Shown piece by piece: positions 30,404 through 41,986 of a stretch of 64,000 nt of DNA (its first letter is position 1; each line of letters starts with the position of its first letter). Below the pieces are notes generated by a model that worked only from the letters and a program-made list of their open reading frames with translations, was not told where the DNA came from and made no database searches. This DNA comes from Tritrichomonas musculus (lineage: Eukaryota > Parabasalia > Tritrichomonadida > Tritrichomonadidae), in the NCBI GenBank assembly GCA_039105265.1, contig JAPFFF010000009.1, positions 1,488,001 to 1,552,000 on the forward strand, written 5' to 3'. A program made the translations under genes and the position numbers.

Positions 30404-30655
30404 AAAAAAAAAAGGGTGTATTTATATTTTTTAGACAAAAAAACCAAAAAATAATTTTATGATTTATAAAATCAGTAACATTTATAATGATATTTTGAGT
30501 GATAGGACAAAAAAAGATATTTATGATGAATATTGAGTTTTCTTTACTTAATTCCTCAAAAATTCTCAATGCAATTGATTGGTATTCGCATGTTGTGTAT
30601 TTCTGATAATTCATTATTGTTTGATCATTTGTTTTCGAGTTGAAATTATAATTTT

Positions 30656-31609
30656 AAGGGACCACTATCATTTTTTTTGTAAACATTTCAATATTGAAAA
30701 AACTCATAGAAAATAAAATTCAATGGTTATTATTTCGGAAAAAGTTTAAAACTTTAAAATTTCACCATTCCGATCATTTTAGTAAAATTTTGATAGATTT
30801 TTTTTTCCCCTTTTTTCCGAGATTTTCTCTCAAACGCTTTGAAAAAGTTTTTACTCACAATTTTTTCCCTTTTTTCCGAGATTTTATTTCAGAAATTTTA
30901 ATGGAGTAAAATGACATAAATATAAATAATGTAAAAAAGAAATATTTATTATAATAAAGTATAGTTTTTTCAAAGCCTTTTTAGCTTTTTTTGGGAATGA
31001 TGCAAAATCAAACAGCCGGGCAATAAAAATTCGGTGACTTATTACTAATGTTGAAATATGTGTGTTACAATAGCTTCAATTCTTTTTAATTTTCATTATA
31101 AAGGAGCAGAATCGTTGCATAAAGCATGCTTTGATGGCTAATTTGAATTTAAAAAACGTTCACTATATAAATATTAAATGGCAAAGAATATCAAATGTGG
31201 GATAGCTGCCAATCTTTCAGTCCTCTATATCAGCTTGTTTCTAACCAATTGATGCTGTTTTCCGAAAAGAATAGTGAAATAACATACCGTGGGCTTACAT
31301 AGAATCAATAAAAATTATTATAAACAGCCATTATGAAAACGATTAAAAAGTATTCAAAAAATTGAGAGGTAAATCTCGGAAAAAAAAGCATTTTACGATC
31401 TACCAAAATTTTTATATCCTTTCAACTTTTAAATTTTTATTGAAAAAAGGGAATAGGCTTAAAAGAAGAATAGAAATAAATGATATATAATTTATATATT
31501 TTATATATACCAAAATATAGCAAAAATACTCAAAAAATAATTTTTTTGAGTCAATTAATTTTGTGATAAATCATAGAATTTTTAACACAGAATTTGATAG
31601 TGGTCCCTT
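30656..31609. mobile_element. 954-bp TIR element, AAGGGACC family
   Basis: AAGGGACCACTATCA at 30656-30670 is matched inverted at 31595-31609. TTAA overlaps both outer ends, fitting a TA or TTAA target. Further in, imperfect inverted segments (with CCGAGATTT) make it partly foldback. The left 100 bp is similar to the MITE at 42428-42778 (shared ATTCAATATTGAA, ACTCATAGAA and TTTCGGAAAAAG), so they are one family. No credible ORF. Confidence 0.7.
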
Positions 31610-31986
31610 AATCTTTAAAATTTTAAATGAAAAATAATTTTTTTGATCGTTATTTCCAAAAAAAATACAAGAAGCATGATTCATTAAATAAAAATGTATT
31701 TTTGTTTATACAATATATTATTATTTATTAATATATTAAAGTTATTGTTATTTATTATTTAAAAACTAAGATACGAAAAAATAGGCTGAATGTAGAAGTA
31801 TTGAGTTTTCGTGCCTGCTTTTTGAAAGGTGGTGTGCAAATATCATCAGAAAAAAAATTGAATAAGGACGATCAAAATCGACCAAATAAATACACAAAAC
31901 CAAAATTGAATTAAAAACGATACAATGATTCAAAAAGAAGAAACGATAAGCATTTTTATTATTGTGGCGCCTTTTTGAACAAGAAC

Positions 31987-32242
31987 TCTGGGACTTAGAT
32001 TTTGAACTTCTTCTGCAGGGATGTTCTCAGTCTATATCTTGGAGGTTTAGCTTGTGAATTCCTACTGCAGGGGGATTTACCAGCTAAATTTCTGAGATTT
32101 AGAAATGTTGAACATTTTTTTGCGAGGAAGCTCATGTTTTAAGCTTCTGGAACGTAAATTGTGAGATCTTCTACAGAGATTTCACCATTTAAGCTTCAGA
32201 TTGACAATTTCAATTTCATCATCGGGATTAAAGTTTTACGGA
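31987..32242. repeat. Degenerate minisatellite, five units of 50-54 bp
   Basis: Units start at about 31987, 32037, 32091, 32145 and 32196. Each begins TCTGG/TCTGAG or a variant, followed by a TTTAGA-type stretch, an ACTTCTTCTGCAGGG-type centre and an AGC end. Units differ strongly, so the array is old. Spacing is not a multiple of three, so it is not a coding repeat. Confidence 0.6.
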
Positions 32243-33369
32243 ATACAGCTTAGAGATGGAAAATAAATAAAATAAAATGAAATGAATTTATCATAAGTTC
32301 TATAAATCCTCTAAAAATCATATTTTGAGCACTAATTATATTTTATTTTTTCAATGAACTATCAATTGAATTGAAAGTATAATATTAGTGTATATTGAAA
32401 CGTATAAAATAAAATCCCAATATAATTATTAGAATGGTTGTTTTATTTTGATTAAAAAATGAAATATTATTAGTATCACAGCTATTTGAAAATAAGACGT
32501 TTTATGTTTAGATATTTAAAGAACGTATAGAGTAATCATAAAAACCATTAGTAATTTGTTAATATTATTAAGTTATAAACGTAAAGAATCTTGGATCTTA
32601 TATTTCTATAGAGTGGATAAAATAAAAAATCAAAATTGATGTTTTTTACCTAAAAACTATTAATTTTTATTGTACAAACTAAATAATTGGATTCCAAAGA
32701 TCATAAATACATTCTTCTTTTTTATATTAATCTTTTATAACTGGACTTATCTTATTTTCTACTTTCACTTTTTGAGAGCATTTTTTTGGTTGATATGCCT
32801 CTGGTAAAAAATGGTCATTTTGAATTTTTTGATTTTATAAATGGTGGTAGGCTTGTTATTCTCCGATTATCGAGATTGATTTCAGAGATCGAGAATTTTT
32901 TTTCTCAGCTTTTGATATCAGAATTTTCAATTAAACTTTTTGATAAAAATATGATCGTATTTTTATCTCAAATATTTCATAAAAAAAAGAATGTATTTTT
33001 TGATTTTAATCTTAAAATAAACATCAATACATTATATTATATATTTTTAAATATTATAAAATCACATATACCAGTTATAAAAAGAATAATCAGTTTGAGA
33101 TCTCGAGATCTCGGTAATTGATATCAAGTTTGCAATTATTTTTATATCACATTTCAAATCTGATATCTTGAAAATCGATAATCTCGATATCAGATTTTTA
33201 ACTGATAATCGAGTATCAGATACAAAAAAGTGAAGTTTTTATGAAATAATTACAGCTATATCATATCAATAATTGAAAAATCATAAATAGGAATCGAGTT
33301 GAAAATAGGCTAAGTAATCTAAGTTGAGTGACTCACAGTGAAAATAACTATAACAGAGTTATTCCAAAA
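32243..33369. other. Repeat-poor spacer with GATATC/ATCGAGAT motifs
   Basis: No gene is supported. The perfect palindrome GAGATCTCGAGATCTC lies at 33097-33112, and related motifs (GATTATCGAG, GATAATCTCGATATC, GATAATCGAG) recur near 32865, 33175 and 33205, possibly remains of a palindromic element. The open frame at 32786-33121 is of low complexity and is not called. Confidence 0.45.
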
Positions 33370-34449
33370 CCTACTACTTCGAAGGGAGACCATTAATATA
33401 CTCTTCTAAGTGTTCCAAGGCATATAGCTCAATTCAGACGCTACATTCTCTATCACTGTCTTTTGTCATATAATGATGAAAATCACATCCAGAAATATTT
33501 TTGAGAGAAGTCTTTTATCTTCTGAATTATCACCTTGCCCAAATATTCATCCTCTTTCCAATCTAAGCATATATATTCCAAAATATCCGATACTATCTTG
33601 AAGGAGTAAACCCTCTTATGGAGTCATTTCTGTACTCATTTTAGTCAAATGCAAATTATAAATAATAATGATAATAAAAGATTTAGGAAATTAGTTGTTT
33701 ATTCTTTAAGAAATCACCTCAAAGGAGTCCCTGAAGTCGTAAGACAATTCTTTTTTAGTCTTCTTCTTCTTTTTAGGCTCTTCTTCTTTTCATCTTTCTT
33801 CTTCTTCTGTTCTTCTTCCTCTTTGTCATTCTTCTTTTTGTCCTTTTTTGACTTCGATTCTGGTTCTGAGTTGTTGTCTTTTTTCTTAGTTGTTCTGGAG
33901 ATGGAAGAGAGAAATCCTTTGATTTCCCAATTGAAAATACTACCTTCTTTTTGACCAGGTTCAGGAAATCATTCCAAGCCATGCAGACTTTTTTCCATGA
34001 CTTTTACTTGCTTCTTGTTTCCAGGTAGTTTATCTCGTCTTGTTTCAGGAAGTCGAGCTTTTTCCTAGCTCCCTAAAGAGATTTCTCTAGCAATCTTGAA
34101 GTGTTGGAGTTAATCAACTTGTCATCGAACTAGGCTCCTGCTATATCTTTGATAAAGATTTGGGTCTCATGTCCATGGCAACAAACTTATTATTGTATTT
34201 GATGCCCGAGTTACACGATTCTTTGATTTCCTTGAAGTTTTTGTCAAGTTTGGAAACATAGTTTTCTGCAGCTTGACATCTTTTGATATCTTTTAATGGA
34301 GAATTTTTAGTCATTTGATTTAATAATAAAAAGCCAAAACTCTTTAACGTTTTTTGCATTTCAGGTGGTGCTTTTTTAAATGAACTTCTTATTTGTCTTC
34401 TGTCTAATTTCTTAGTATTTCTAAATATATGTTTTAACTGCATATTCAA
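33370..34449 (-). pseudogene. Decayed gene of unknown family with Lys/Glu-rich segment
   Basis: Three gene-like stretches follow each other on the minus strand. 34449-34141 reads MNMQLKHIFRNTKKLDRRQI onward. A very basic Lys/Arg/Glu tract covers about 33960-33750. 33640-33440 contains VYSFKIVSDILEYICLDWK. Several stops and frame changes separate them. I do not recognise the protein. The plus-strand Phe/Ser-rich open frame over the same stretch is only the shadow of the Lys/Glu tract. Confidence 0.45.
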
Positions 34450-35118
34450 AATATAAACTTTGAATGGAAAGCAGATGTTTATGCTTTTTTTATCTAATTG
34501 GAAAAATTTTCAAAGTATTTTTTAGACCGAAAAAATGAGGCTGTATAGACTATTTAGGAGAGAAATTATCCCGACCTTGATGATTTTTTTAAGTCAAACA
34601 AGAGAATGCAAACATTTTTTACAAAAGTGCTTGTTTTAATGCTATTTTCATTAAACATATCATATAATAAGATTTGGCATATTATTTTGAGAATCGATAT
34701 CAGAATTGACACTTTTTTTAGCTTGATAATCCATTATCAGTTTGTAAAACTGACTTCGATATTCTCAGGAAATCATTAATCAAAAGAGAAATTTTCTATA
34801 TAAATATTGTAAATTTGATGACGATTATTGATTACCAATCATTACCAAACATTTTTTTCTTAATAAACATTATTAGATTTAATTCTTCACTTTGTAAAGT
34901 AATCTATATATATCTATATATATAAACGCTGGCCCTCTCAATTTTAGAATCAACTTTTTTGCAGTTCTTTTGTGATATTTAAAATCTCCGTATTATTCTT
35001 ATAATGAATCTTCTCTTTTTTAGCACAAAATTGCGAATAAAAGGTAGTTTTCATTCAAAATGATGATTTTTTTATTATTTGAATTCAATTTTTTTTTTCA
35101 TTATTCTTTAAGCAGAAA
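34450..35118. other. AT-rich spacer
   Basis: No gene. Short inverted motifs with ATCGATATC occur near 34690 and 34765, similar to those at 32.9-33.2 kb. Confidence 0.4.
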
Positions 35119-35123
35119 CTTCA

Positions 35124-35317
35124 CCAAGAATCAACTTCGTTAATCAGTAACTACACCAATCAGCAACTCCTCCAAGAATCAACTTCGTTAATCAGCAACT
35201 ACGCCAATCAACAACTATGCCATTGAATCTTAGACATCCATTAAGTCTCAACTCTATTAAATCTCGATTACATTAAATCTCAAACCACTGTTAAATCTCA
35301 GCTCCATTAAGTCTCAG
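35124..35317. repeat. Two adjoining minisatellites
   Basis: Part A: two units of 48 bp starting at 35124 and 35172, with CCAAGAATCAACTTCGTTAA conserved exactly. Part B: five units of 15-18 bp starting at about 35239, 35257, 35273, 35291 and 35307, with core ATTAAATCTCA. The abrupt change of unit at about 35220 suggests two separate expansions. Confidence 0.75.
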
Positions 35318-35431
35318 ATCATTATGTTGATAATATTCTTTGCATATGGTTATTTTACTTCAATTAAATCAAGGAAAAAATCCTTACTTCATACAAGTTG
35401 TTAAGTTAAGTTATTCCAAAGATATTTAGTT

Positions 35432-36680
35432 TCACTTTGGTTTATAATCACTAGAAGATGATTTATTTCTATCACGAGCTGCAATTCGTGCATCATTCTT
35501 CTTCTTTTTAAATGACCTAGTACTTCGTTTAATTGAATCATCTTTTTAATTTTCTTCATCCTTTTTTATTTCATTTAGAACAACAGAAGACAATGCGTTT
35601 AGACAGATTCTTTGAATTAATTCAGAATCAAACATTGGGTTATTTTTTCTACCAATTGCAACCGAAACACGTGCTTCATTACTCGTGTTAAAAATTCTGT
35701 TTTTTGGCATGACTTGAGCGATCATCGCATTTGTTGATTCATTATGTTGTGTCCTTATGATGCCAGTATTTTTTACCAAATTTTTGTTTTTTTCCAAGAA
35801 ATTGTCAAGAGGCTTTTTCAATTGATCATCTTCAACAGTTTCATTCCAAACCCAAAACGAATTTTTTTGGTCTTCCAACTTTTTTCAGTCCTTTTAAATT
35901 CTCCGGATTGACACGGTTTTTGGGTTTTCCTGTTACATGTTCGGTCATTTTTAGCCACATTTTTTCTCTTAAGTTTTCTGATACCCCATTAAAGATCAAG
36001 AATTTGAAACAAATTACGATCTTTGAAATAAGTATTTCAAATATTTCAAAGCACTTTTTATATGTATTCCTTTTGGGATTTGCTTTATCTCTCAAATCTC
36101 TGGAAAAGTCCTCAAAATAGTTATTGGCCTTGCGATGAATTTCTTGTATAGCGTGACCTTGATCAAGCTTTTCATTTATACTTTTTTTTTTGCATTCTTT
36201 TAATCACTCCATGAGTTTTATTATCATGATCATGTACTAATTCAATGTTTTTTCCTTTGATTGCTGTTTCAAGAGATTCAAATGCTTTGGTGACGCCATG
36301 GGTTTCCATATTTCCTGAACAACCTTGATAATTGCCAACGAAAATTCCTTTACTCTTCACCAATGTTTTATACGCTACTACCTTGTTTTGTTTATTATCA
36401 AAAACAATTACGGTGGCGGAGGAACCATTTCTTGGGTGGTTCCACCGCCCATCTGTTGATAGTTGTATGCCTTCTTTAATTTTATGTTGCTGGGCGACAT
36501 AGTAGGTTCTCTTTGACGGCGTCGGCGTTTTCAATAAATTTGCTTGACTTTTCATCCCGCAGTATCCTTTTCCAGTGAGTAGTCCATTGACTGCCATGAG
36601 ATCTTTATCAAGTTTTCTTTTAGAGAGCGATTTCTTGCAATGCTCTGACAATGACGGGCTTGTTTTGACTTAGGTGCCAT
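35432..36680 (-). pseudogene. Broken DDE transposase, Mutator-like (PF20700 type)
   Basis: The minus strand carries a transposase in several frames from an ATG at 36678-36680 (MAPKSK) to a stop at 35432-35434 (ending SSSDYKPK). Recognisable blocks: STDGRWNHPRNGSSATVIVF, GNYQGCSGNMETHGV and ELVHDHDNKTHGV in the first half, then TQHNESTNAMIAQVMPKN in the second half. This order (DGxWxxR-G-S, GSSG-ME, GD-DSK-like, T--NES-N--I---PK) is that of the Mutator-like transposases in the family with PF20700. At least one frame change lies soon after the start, another between 36170 and 36095, and another near 35860; an in-frame stop lies near 35540. It is a fossil; its termini were not found. Confidence 0.7.
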
Positions 36681-36809
36681 TAATAAAATGATATGAAATA
36701 TAGTGGAAAGGAGATCCCTATTTCAGAATTTAACGTACGTATATTGGCATTGGAATTTTCTGAAATTAACGTATTTCTCTCACAAAAAATAATAAATTAT
36801 CTAGGTATC

Positions 36810-36910
36810 ACTTTTTGAGTTTTGTAAAATACTCAAAAAGTTATAAAACAGATAATTAAACATAAATAGAAGTAGCTTTTTGAAGGCTACGCCTTTCAAA
36901 AAGCTACTTC
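36810..36910. repeat. Two adjacent hairpins
   Basis: The first is ACTTTTTGAGT / ACTCAAAAAGT (36810-36820 with 36831-36841). The second, 36869-36910, pairs GAAGTAGCTTTTTGAA with TTCAAAAAGCTACTTC around an inner GGC-TAC-GCC stem. The TAC-centred core recurs at 43041-43059. Confidence 0.75.
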
Positions 36911-37904
36911 ATTTATTTTTTAAATAAATAAAAACTATTCAAAAATAGTATACTCTCTCTTTCAATTTTTTTAAATTTCAACCATCATGTCCCGCCATTA
37001 TGAGAATTTAATAAATGAAATTAATAAAAGTAATAATTCAGTTGTTGATTCAGATAATTTTGTTTTCTGTAAACATTAAAGAGATCAAAACAAAACTTAA
37101 ATTTATAATATTATCACTTAAATATTCTTCCATTTTTTATATTTTCTCAACATTAAAATTTTATTCAGATATTAAATAATATAAATTTAGAACAATGTTG
37201 CTTTAAACTTTAAATTGAGTGATTACATATAATTTTAAAAATGATTGAATTTTCATATATTTTCGGCATGTTTGTAAACTTATGTCTTGATTCAATAATT
37301 GGTTTAATTCTTTCAAAATAATATCATTTATTAATACAAATGAATCTCTAAAAACTAATTTTGAGATATATTAAAATCATATGATTGACTCAGCATTAAA
37401 GCATAATTAACAAACACTCAATATATTAATGACAAAATTTCAATAAAAAAACAATTAATCGACATATAAAACAAATCCATGATTCCAAAAGATTTACATA
37501 TTTATGAGCATCAAGCTAATATGCATAAATAACGAAAAATAATTAATTTTTTACAAATATAACATTGCATATCAATGTTGGAATTTGCATTTATAACTGT
37601 ATTAATAATATAAATATCAGTATGCTAGTTTTTTAAAATAACTTTTTTCCTAAAATATTTAAAATTAATCTATAAAATGCTGAATCATTTTTAGAATGGG
37701 ATATTACGTTCAATATTTTCAGGCATCTCAATGAATATATTCTTAATTTAATCAACTTTTTGATAGCTAATTAATAAAAATATTAATATCTTAAATTTAT
37801 CATAAAATAATGATAAAATAAATTAACATATATATATAAATTTAAATATATTAATTATAATCATTTATATACAGAAATCTTTAATCCATTGAGAAAAATT
37901 CAAG
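36911..37904. other. AT-rich spacer with a 30-codon start relic
   Basis: A short open frame 36987-37079 on the plus strand starts MSRHYENLINEINKSNN after a TCAACCATC leader and may be the 5' end of a lost gene. The end next to the pogo element (about 37861-37904, minus strand) continues the frame of the Mutator relic described at 41987-42255. Nothing else is seen. Confidence 0.4.
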
Positions 37905-38790
37905 TACCCTTTTCCCAATTAATTTGGCAAATGACTTTTTGATAACCATATCAAAATGCTTGAAGAGACCGTTTATTAAATTCAATTATAAGCTAAGGAG
38001 AACGTTTATTATTTTATGATTTTTTTTGTGTCGAGCTAGCACACGATTCCTTTATAGTTACATAACGAGGTTTATATATATTAATAGTTACACAACAAAG
38101 AATTGTCACACGAAATTATAACCAAATTCATGAACCTAAAAATTCCAGATTTTCAATAATCCAAGTAACGCTTTATCTATTTATCGCATCCGCTTCACAG
38201 TATTTCTAAAATCAAAATTACAATATGTATACCTAATATTGAATTATTTTGTCTCGAAGTCCGAATTTCATCTACAAATATAATTTGGAAAAAAGAAAAA
38301 TTAAACGATAATTCGTAAAATATAAGCTTAACAAGTCCTATATAATATGACAATAGAAGCTATTAGTTAAAATTCCAAAATAGATCTAAAAAAATATACA
38401 CTATAATCAATTTTTTCGAATATCCACTGGCTATTTTCACCTGATACTTTCTCAAAATGAATTATATTTAAAATCAAGTATTTTCTATATATAATAAAAT
38501 ACTGCTTATTTTTTTGTATAATACTTCAGATATTATTATTTTATTTTCTTTAGTTTTCTCAAAGCAAACTATTTATAATGAAAAATATTGCATTTTTAAA
38601 TATAATACATTAAATTTACGATTAAAAAAATGATTTTCGTTATCAATCAATATCAATATTATTAAATATGAAAATAAAAAAAACTTAAAAATATAAGCTT
38701 TACTAGACAAAAGTAATAATAATAAAGAATATTTGTAACACGTCTGTGTATTCGCTCGTATAAATTTAATTTCAACAAATGTTTATTTCC

Positions 38791-38868
38791 ATGGGTAGGT
38801 ACCCACGCTTTTTTAAAAAATACGTAAAAAAAGAAAAATATGCTAAAATCCATGGGTAGCTACCCATG
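38791..38868. repeat. Paired GGGTAG-palindromes 60 bp apart
   Basis: CATGGGTAGCTACCCATG (38851-38868) is a perfect 18-bp palindrome. 38790-38807 is a diverged copy (CATGGGTAGGTACCCACG). Both are followed by GCTTTT, so a 25-bp unit was duplicated. They lie inside the pogo element. Confidence 0.8.
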
Positions 38869-38989
38869 CTTTTGATAAATATAAAAAAGAGCTTTTTGAA
38901 AAATAATATATTTTATTATTTAATTGTAGAGCTTTGTGATTGTTGATCAAATCTTTCAAATTCATCGGTAATGAAAGACGAGTTTTTTA

Positions 38990-39850
38990 TTATTTCTGAC
39001 TTTTCTTTTGGATTTGATTTGTTTACTCAGAATCATTTACATGATTTTTCTCGTTTTTTAGAGAAGTGTACTTGCTGTTGATGTTCTTGCTATTGCTTGC
39101 ATCGCAATCATTAAAAGCATCAGTAAAAGTTTGTACTCTTGATTTGACTTGGCCTAACTTAGTTGAAATTAGCATGGGATGAACATTCTTCTTTTTAACG
39201 ATTTCTTCAATAAACAAAGTAAGAGAAAAAAGCAAAATCATCAGAATCTTTGTTTTCTTCTTCTTCAACAACTTCTTGTTGATGATCATCTTTGTTGTTA
39301 TTATTGCTTTCATGTTTGTTTGAAGATTCTATTGTTGGATCTGGCTTTTCCTCTTCTTCTTCGGTTCGTTTTGGGTGCTCCATTTTATCATTTTTGTTAA
39401 CTTCTGGGCGATGAATTGATGAAACTTTCAACATGTTCCATCACCTTGTCGAATGTGAGAACTTTCTTCTTATTTATTAGCTGCCTCTTTGAAATAGAGA
39501 ATAGAACACAAAGATGATAATAGACATATTGATAAGGTTTTGTTTTGTTGAAATGCAGACTTCAATAATGATCTGTTGCTCGGAATGCTTGGTGATAATG
39601 GAATGCAATCTGGACATTCGACTTTTTCTGGTTCATATTTTTGTTCTGGCTCATTTTGAACAGAAACTTCTCTTTTTTTGGGGCTAGTTGTTGGTTGAGC
39701 TTAAGATTTCGATCTTCTTACGAATTGGATTCCGTGGTGAAAGAGGGACGTAGCTTGATTGGTCTTCTGATTATAAGTTACTTGAGCTATTTTCATCATC
39801 AATTAGGTCATTGGATGAGTACTAACAAACCCATTATCAAACTCAATGTT
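38990..39850 (-). pseudogene. Second, decayed gene inside the pogo element
   Basis: Minus-strand translation gives a continuous gene-like product in shifting frames: NDLIDDENSSSN, SSYVPLSPRNPIRKKIEIL, KYEPEKVECPDCIPLSPSIP, then MEHPKRTEEEEEKPDPTIES and MLISTKLGQVKSRVQTFTDA, to a stop near 39026. Several stops and frame changes are present. The composition (acidic, Ser/Pro-rich, short SP motifs) suggests a nuclear accessory protein. It could be a second element-borne gene or a captured host fragment. No family is recognised. Confidence 0.5.
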
Positions 39851-40322
39851 TTTCCATTTGTATACAAAAAAAAATTGATTCAAAATAATATTTGCGAGAA
39901 AGTTTAAAACTCTATAACAAAATTAAAAAATCGCAAGTTAAAGTAGCACATTCTTCTTTTTTCCATATCTTGTAAATTCATTTCAAAATTGATAGAAAAT
40001 TTACCATCAAGAATTTAATTCAAATTTGTGAGAAAATTTCGCCATTTGTATACAAAAAATTGATTCAAAATTTGTATGAATTTTCACAAAACAATAAAAT
40101 ACAATTTGCATGCAATATTGCTTTTTCGAATCAGTTCATTAGTATTTTGGATGATAGTCGCATTATCATCCAAGATTAAAACCAAAATTCCAGAAAACTT
40201 AGTACCGATGAAGATCATCATCATCAAATAATTATTATTATCAATTACATTTGTTACTTTAAATTCACATTTAATCATCATCATTTCCAATTTTGATGAT
40301 GGAAAACTATGATCAAGGTGGT

Positions 40323-41886
40323 TTATATATGCTTTTTCATCATTACAATTGGTAATGATGATGTCCTCGTAATAATTTTATAGGATATAAGAGTATTAAT
40401 TGTATCATTAATTAATTCGTCAACATGCTCATCTGTTTCAAATACTGAATTTGTATTTACAAAATTTATAATATGATCAAGTGACACTTCGTTTAATGCA
40501 CCAAAAAAATCAATGACATACTTCATCAATGGTGTATCTATATCATCTTTTACCGAGTTTTCAATTATTTCATTGTATATCATTTTTTTTTTATCTTTAA
40601 CCGAAGCTTCATTGAATCGACAAGTATGCATTATTAAAAGATCTGTTGAACTAACACCTTGCCATCTATCTTCCATAGTTAGGAAATCAAATGATTCCTC
40701 AACAGCATCAATAGGGAGTTTTTCCCCAAGCAGCGATCATGCATTTGCATGCCTCTTTCTTTGACATTTCTCTATCATCCCTTAGATATGTCCGAAGCAT
40801 GTGCTTTAAATAAGCTTTTATGATTGCAAATATCTTTACATCTAAGGGCTGGTAGAGATCTGTTAGTCCCGGTGGAATAAAATGGAGAACAAGACCTAAT
40901 TCTTTAGCAGAATCAATTATTTCTTCAGCTTTATGCGCTGAAAATGTATCTAAGATAATATGAACTTCTTCATTTTCATCAAATTCTGATTTTATATAAT
41001 TTAAAAACGCATAAAATGTACTAGCATCGGTCCAACCTTTTTGTGAAAAGCTTCTAAGATGTGGTCCTACATCACCGATTTGGGTTTCTAAAACTTGATC
41101 TGTCTGTCCTTTTGCAATGAACTGTATGTTAAATTTTCTACCATTTGCTCCAACTGCACATACTGCAGTTATTCGCTCTTTATCATTATACTTAACAGGA
41201 ACGATTACATCATCACTACCACGGCTATGCCAAATCTTTAAATTTTTAGGAGCCATAAAAATAGCTGTTTCATCTATATTTATTATTTGATGTAATGATA
41301 CATTTGAAAATAAATTTTCCATGTCATTAATGAAGCTTGCTATTATTGCTGTATTAATAGATGGCCTTCTTTTTAAATGACATAACTTACTAACAAAACC
41401 ATGGCGCATTTTGAAATAATAAATATAACCTTTTGAAACAATAAAAGAATAATTTATATTTTCATCATTTTGATGTTTTTCTAAATAGGTTTGAGTTAAA
41501 ATTTCAACACAATCTGAATCAGTAAAGCACTTATTAGGTAAAAGCTTTTGTCTCCAAATGAATTCGGCAATTCCATCTTCTTCTATTTCAGAAAATATTC
41601 TTGAATTCATCCTTTTTTGTTTAGCCAATGGATCGTATTCTCTGTCTTTTAACAACTTCTCTTTCCAGTTATATAGTGTTCTTAATTTGAATCCTGTCTT
41701 TAAAGCTATAATACTTAGTTCTGCATTTATATTTGTCTTTAATATCTTCATAACTTTTTGAACGGTATCAGGATATTGTTTATATTTAATATATGGCCCT
41801 CTTTTAATGCTCAATGGAAGAGACGAAACTAACTCTTGATAATTGTCCATACAAATGTGTTTTAATGACCATGGACAAATATGCAT
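40323..41886 (-). pseudogene. pogo/Tigger-like transposase, broken once
   Basis: The first 392 residues carry an N-terminal helix-turn-helix (about 40-80, NAELSIIALKTGFKLRTLYN), a second DNA-binding part, and the DDE nuclease: INIDETAIF (first D), VHIILDTFSAHKA (second D) and TDLYQPLDVKIFA (third D). The order and spacing are those of pogo/Tigger/jerky transposases. Near 40715 the frame changes at GGGGAAAAACTCCC: one A too many in the A-run moves reading to the frame that continues PIDAVEESFDFLTMEDRWQG to 40323. The whole would be about 520 codons. Apart from this one shift I see no break, so it is a very young inactivation or a sequence error. It is the gene of the element at 37907-41984. 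Confidence 0.88.
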
Positions 41887-41986
41887 TCAAATATAAGACT
41901 ACAATATTAAAGCAATAAAAAATCATCTTCAACTTTTTGAATAAGCATACAAAAAGTCATTTGCCAAATTAATTGGGAAAAGGGTA

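Larger units (their letters stand above)
37907..41984 (-). mobile_element. 4.1-kb pogo/Tigger-type transposon with perfect TIRs
   Basis: The ends are 35-bp perfect inverted repeats (37907-37941 and 41950-41984), starting CCCTTTTCCCAATTAATTTG. Weaker similarity continues inward (TTGAAGA near 37955-37970 and its complement near 41935). TA dinucleotides border both sides (37905-37906, 41985-41986), the target of the Tc1/mariner superfamily. It holds one transposase gene on the minus strand (40323-41886), a second decayed gene downstream (38990-39850) and about 1 kb of AT-rich sequence. Perfect termini and a nearly open transposase point to a recent insertion. The site lies inside a Mutator relic. 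Confidence 0.92.

Noticed and set aside
32786-33121. 111-codon plus-strand open frame
   Set aside because: Low complexity, Phe/Ile/Lys-rich and overlapping palindromic motifs; composition fits translated AT spacer.
33649-33954. Plus-strand Phe/Ser-rich open frame
   Set aside because: It is the complement of a Lys/Glu-rich coding tract on the minus strand.
40700-40730. Possible programmed -1 frameshift at G GGA AAA in the pogo transposase
   Set aside because: The heptamer fits the slippery pattern, but a -1 shift leads to the wrong frame; the downstream coding part needs +1. One extra A is the simpler account.
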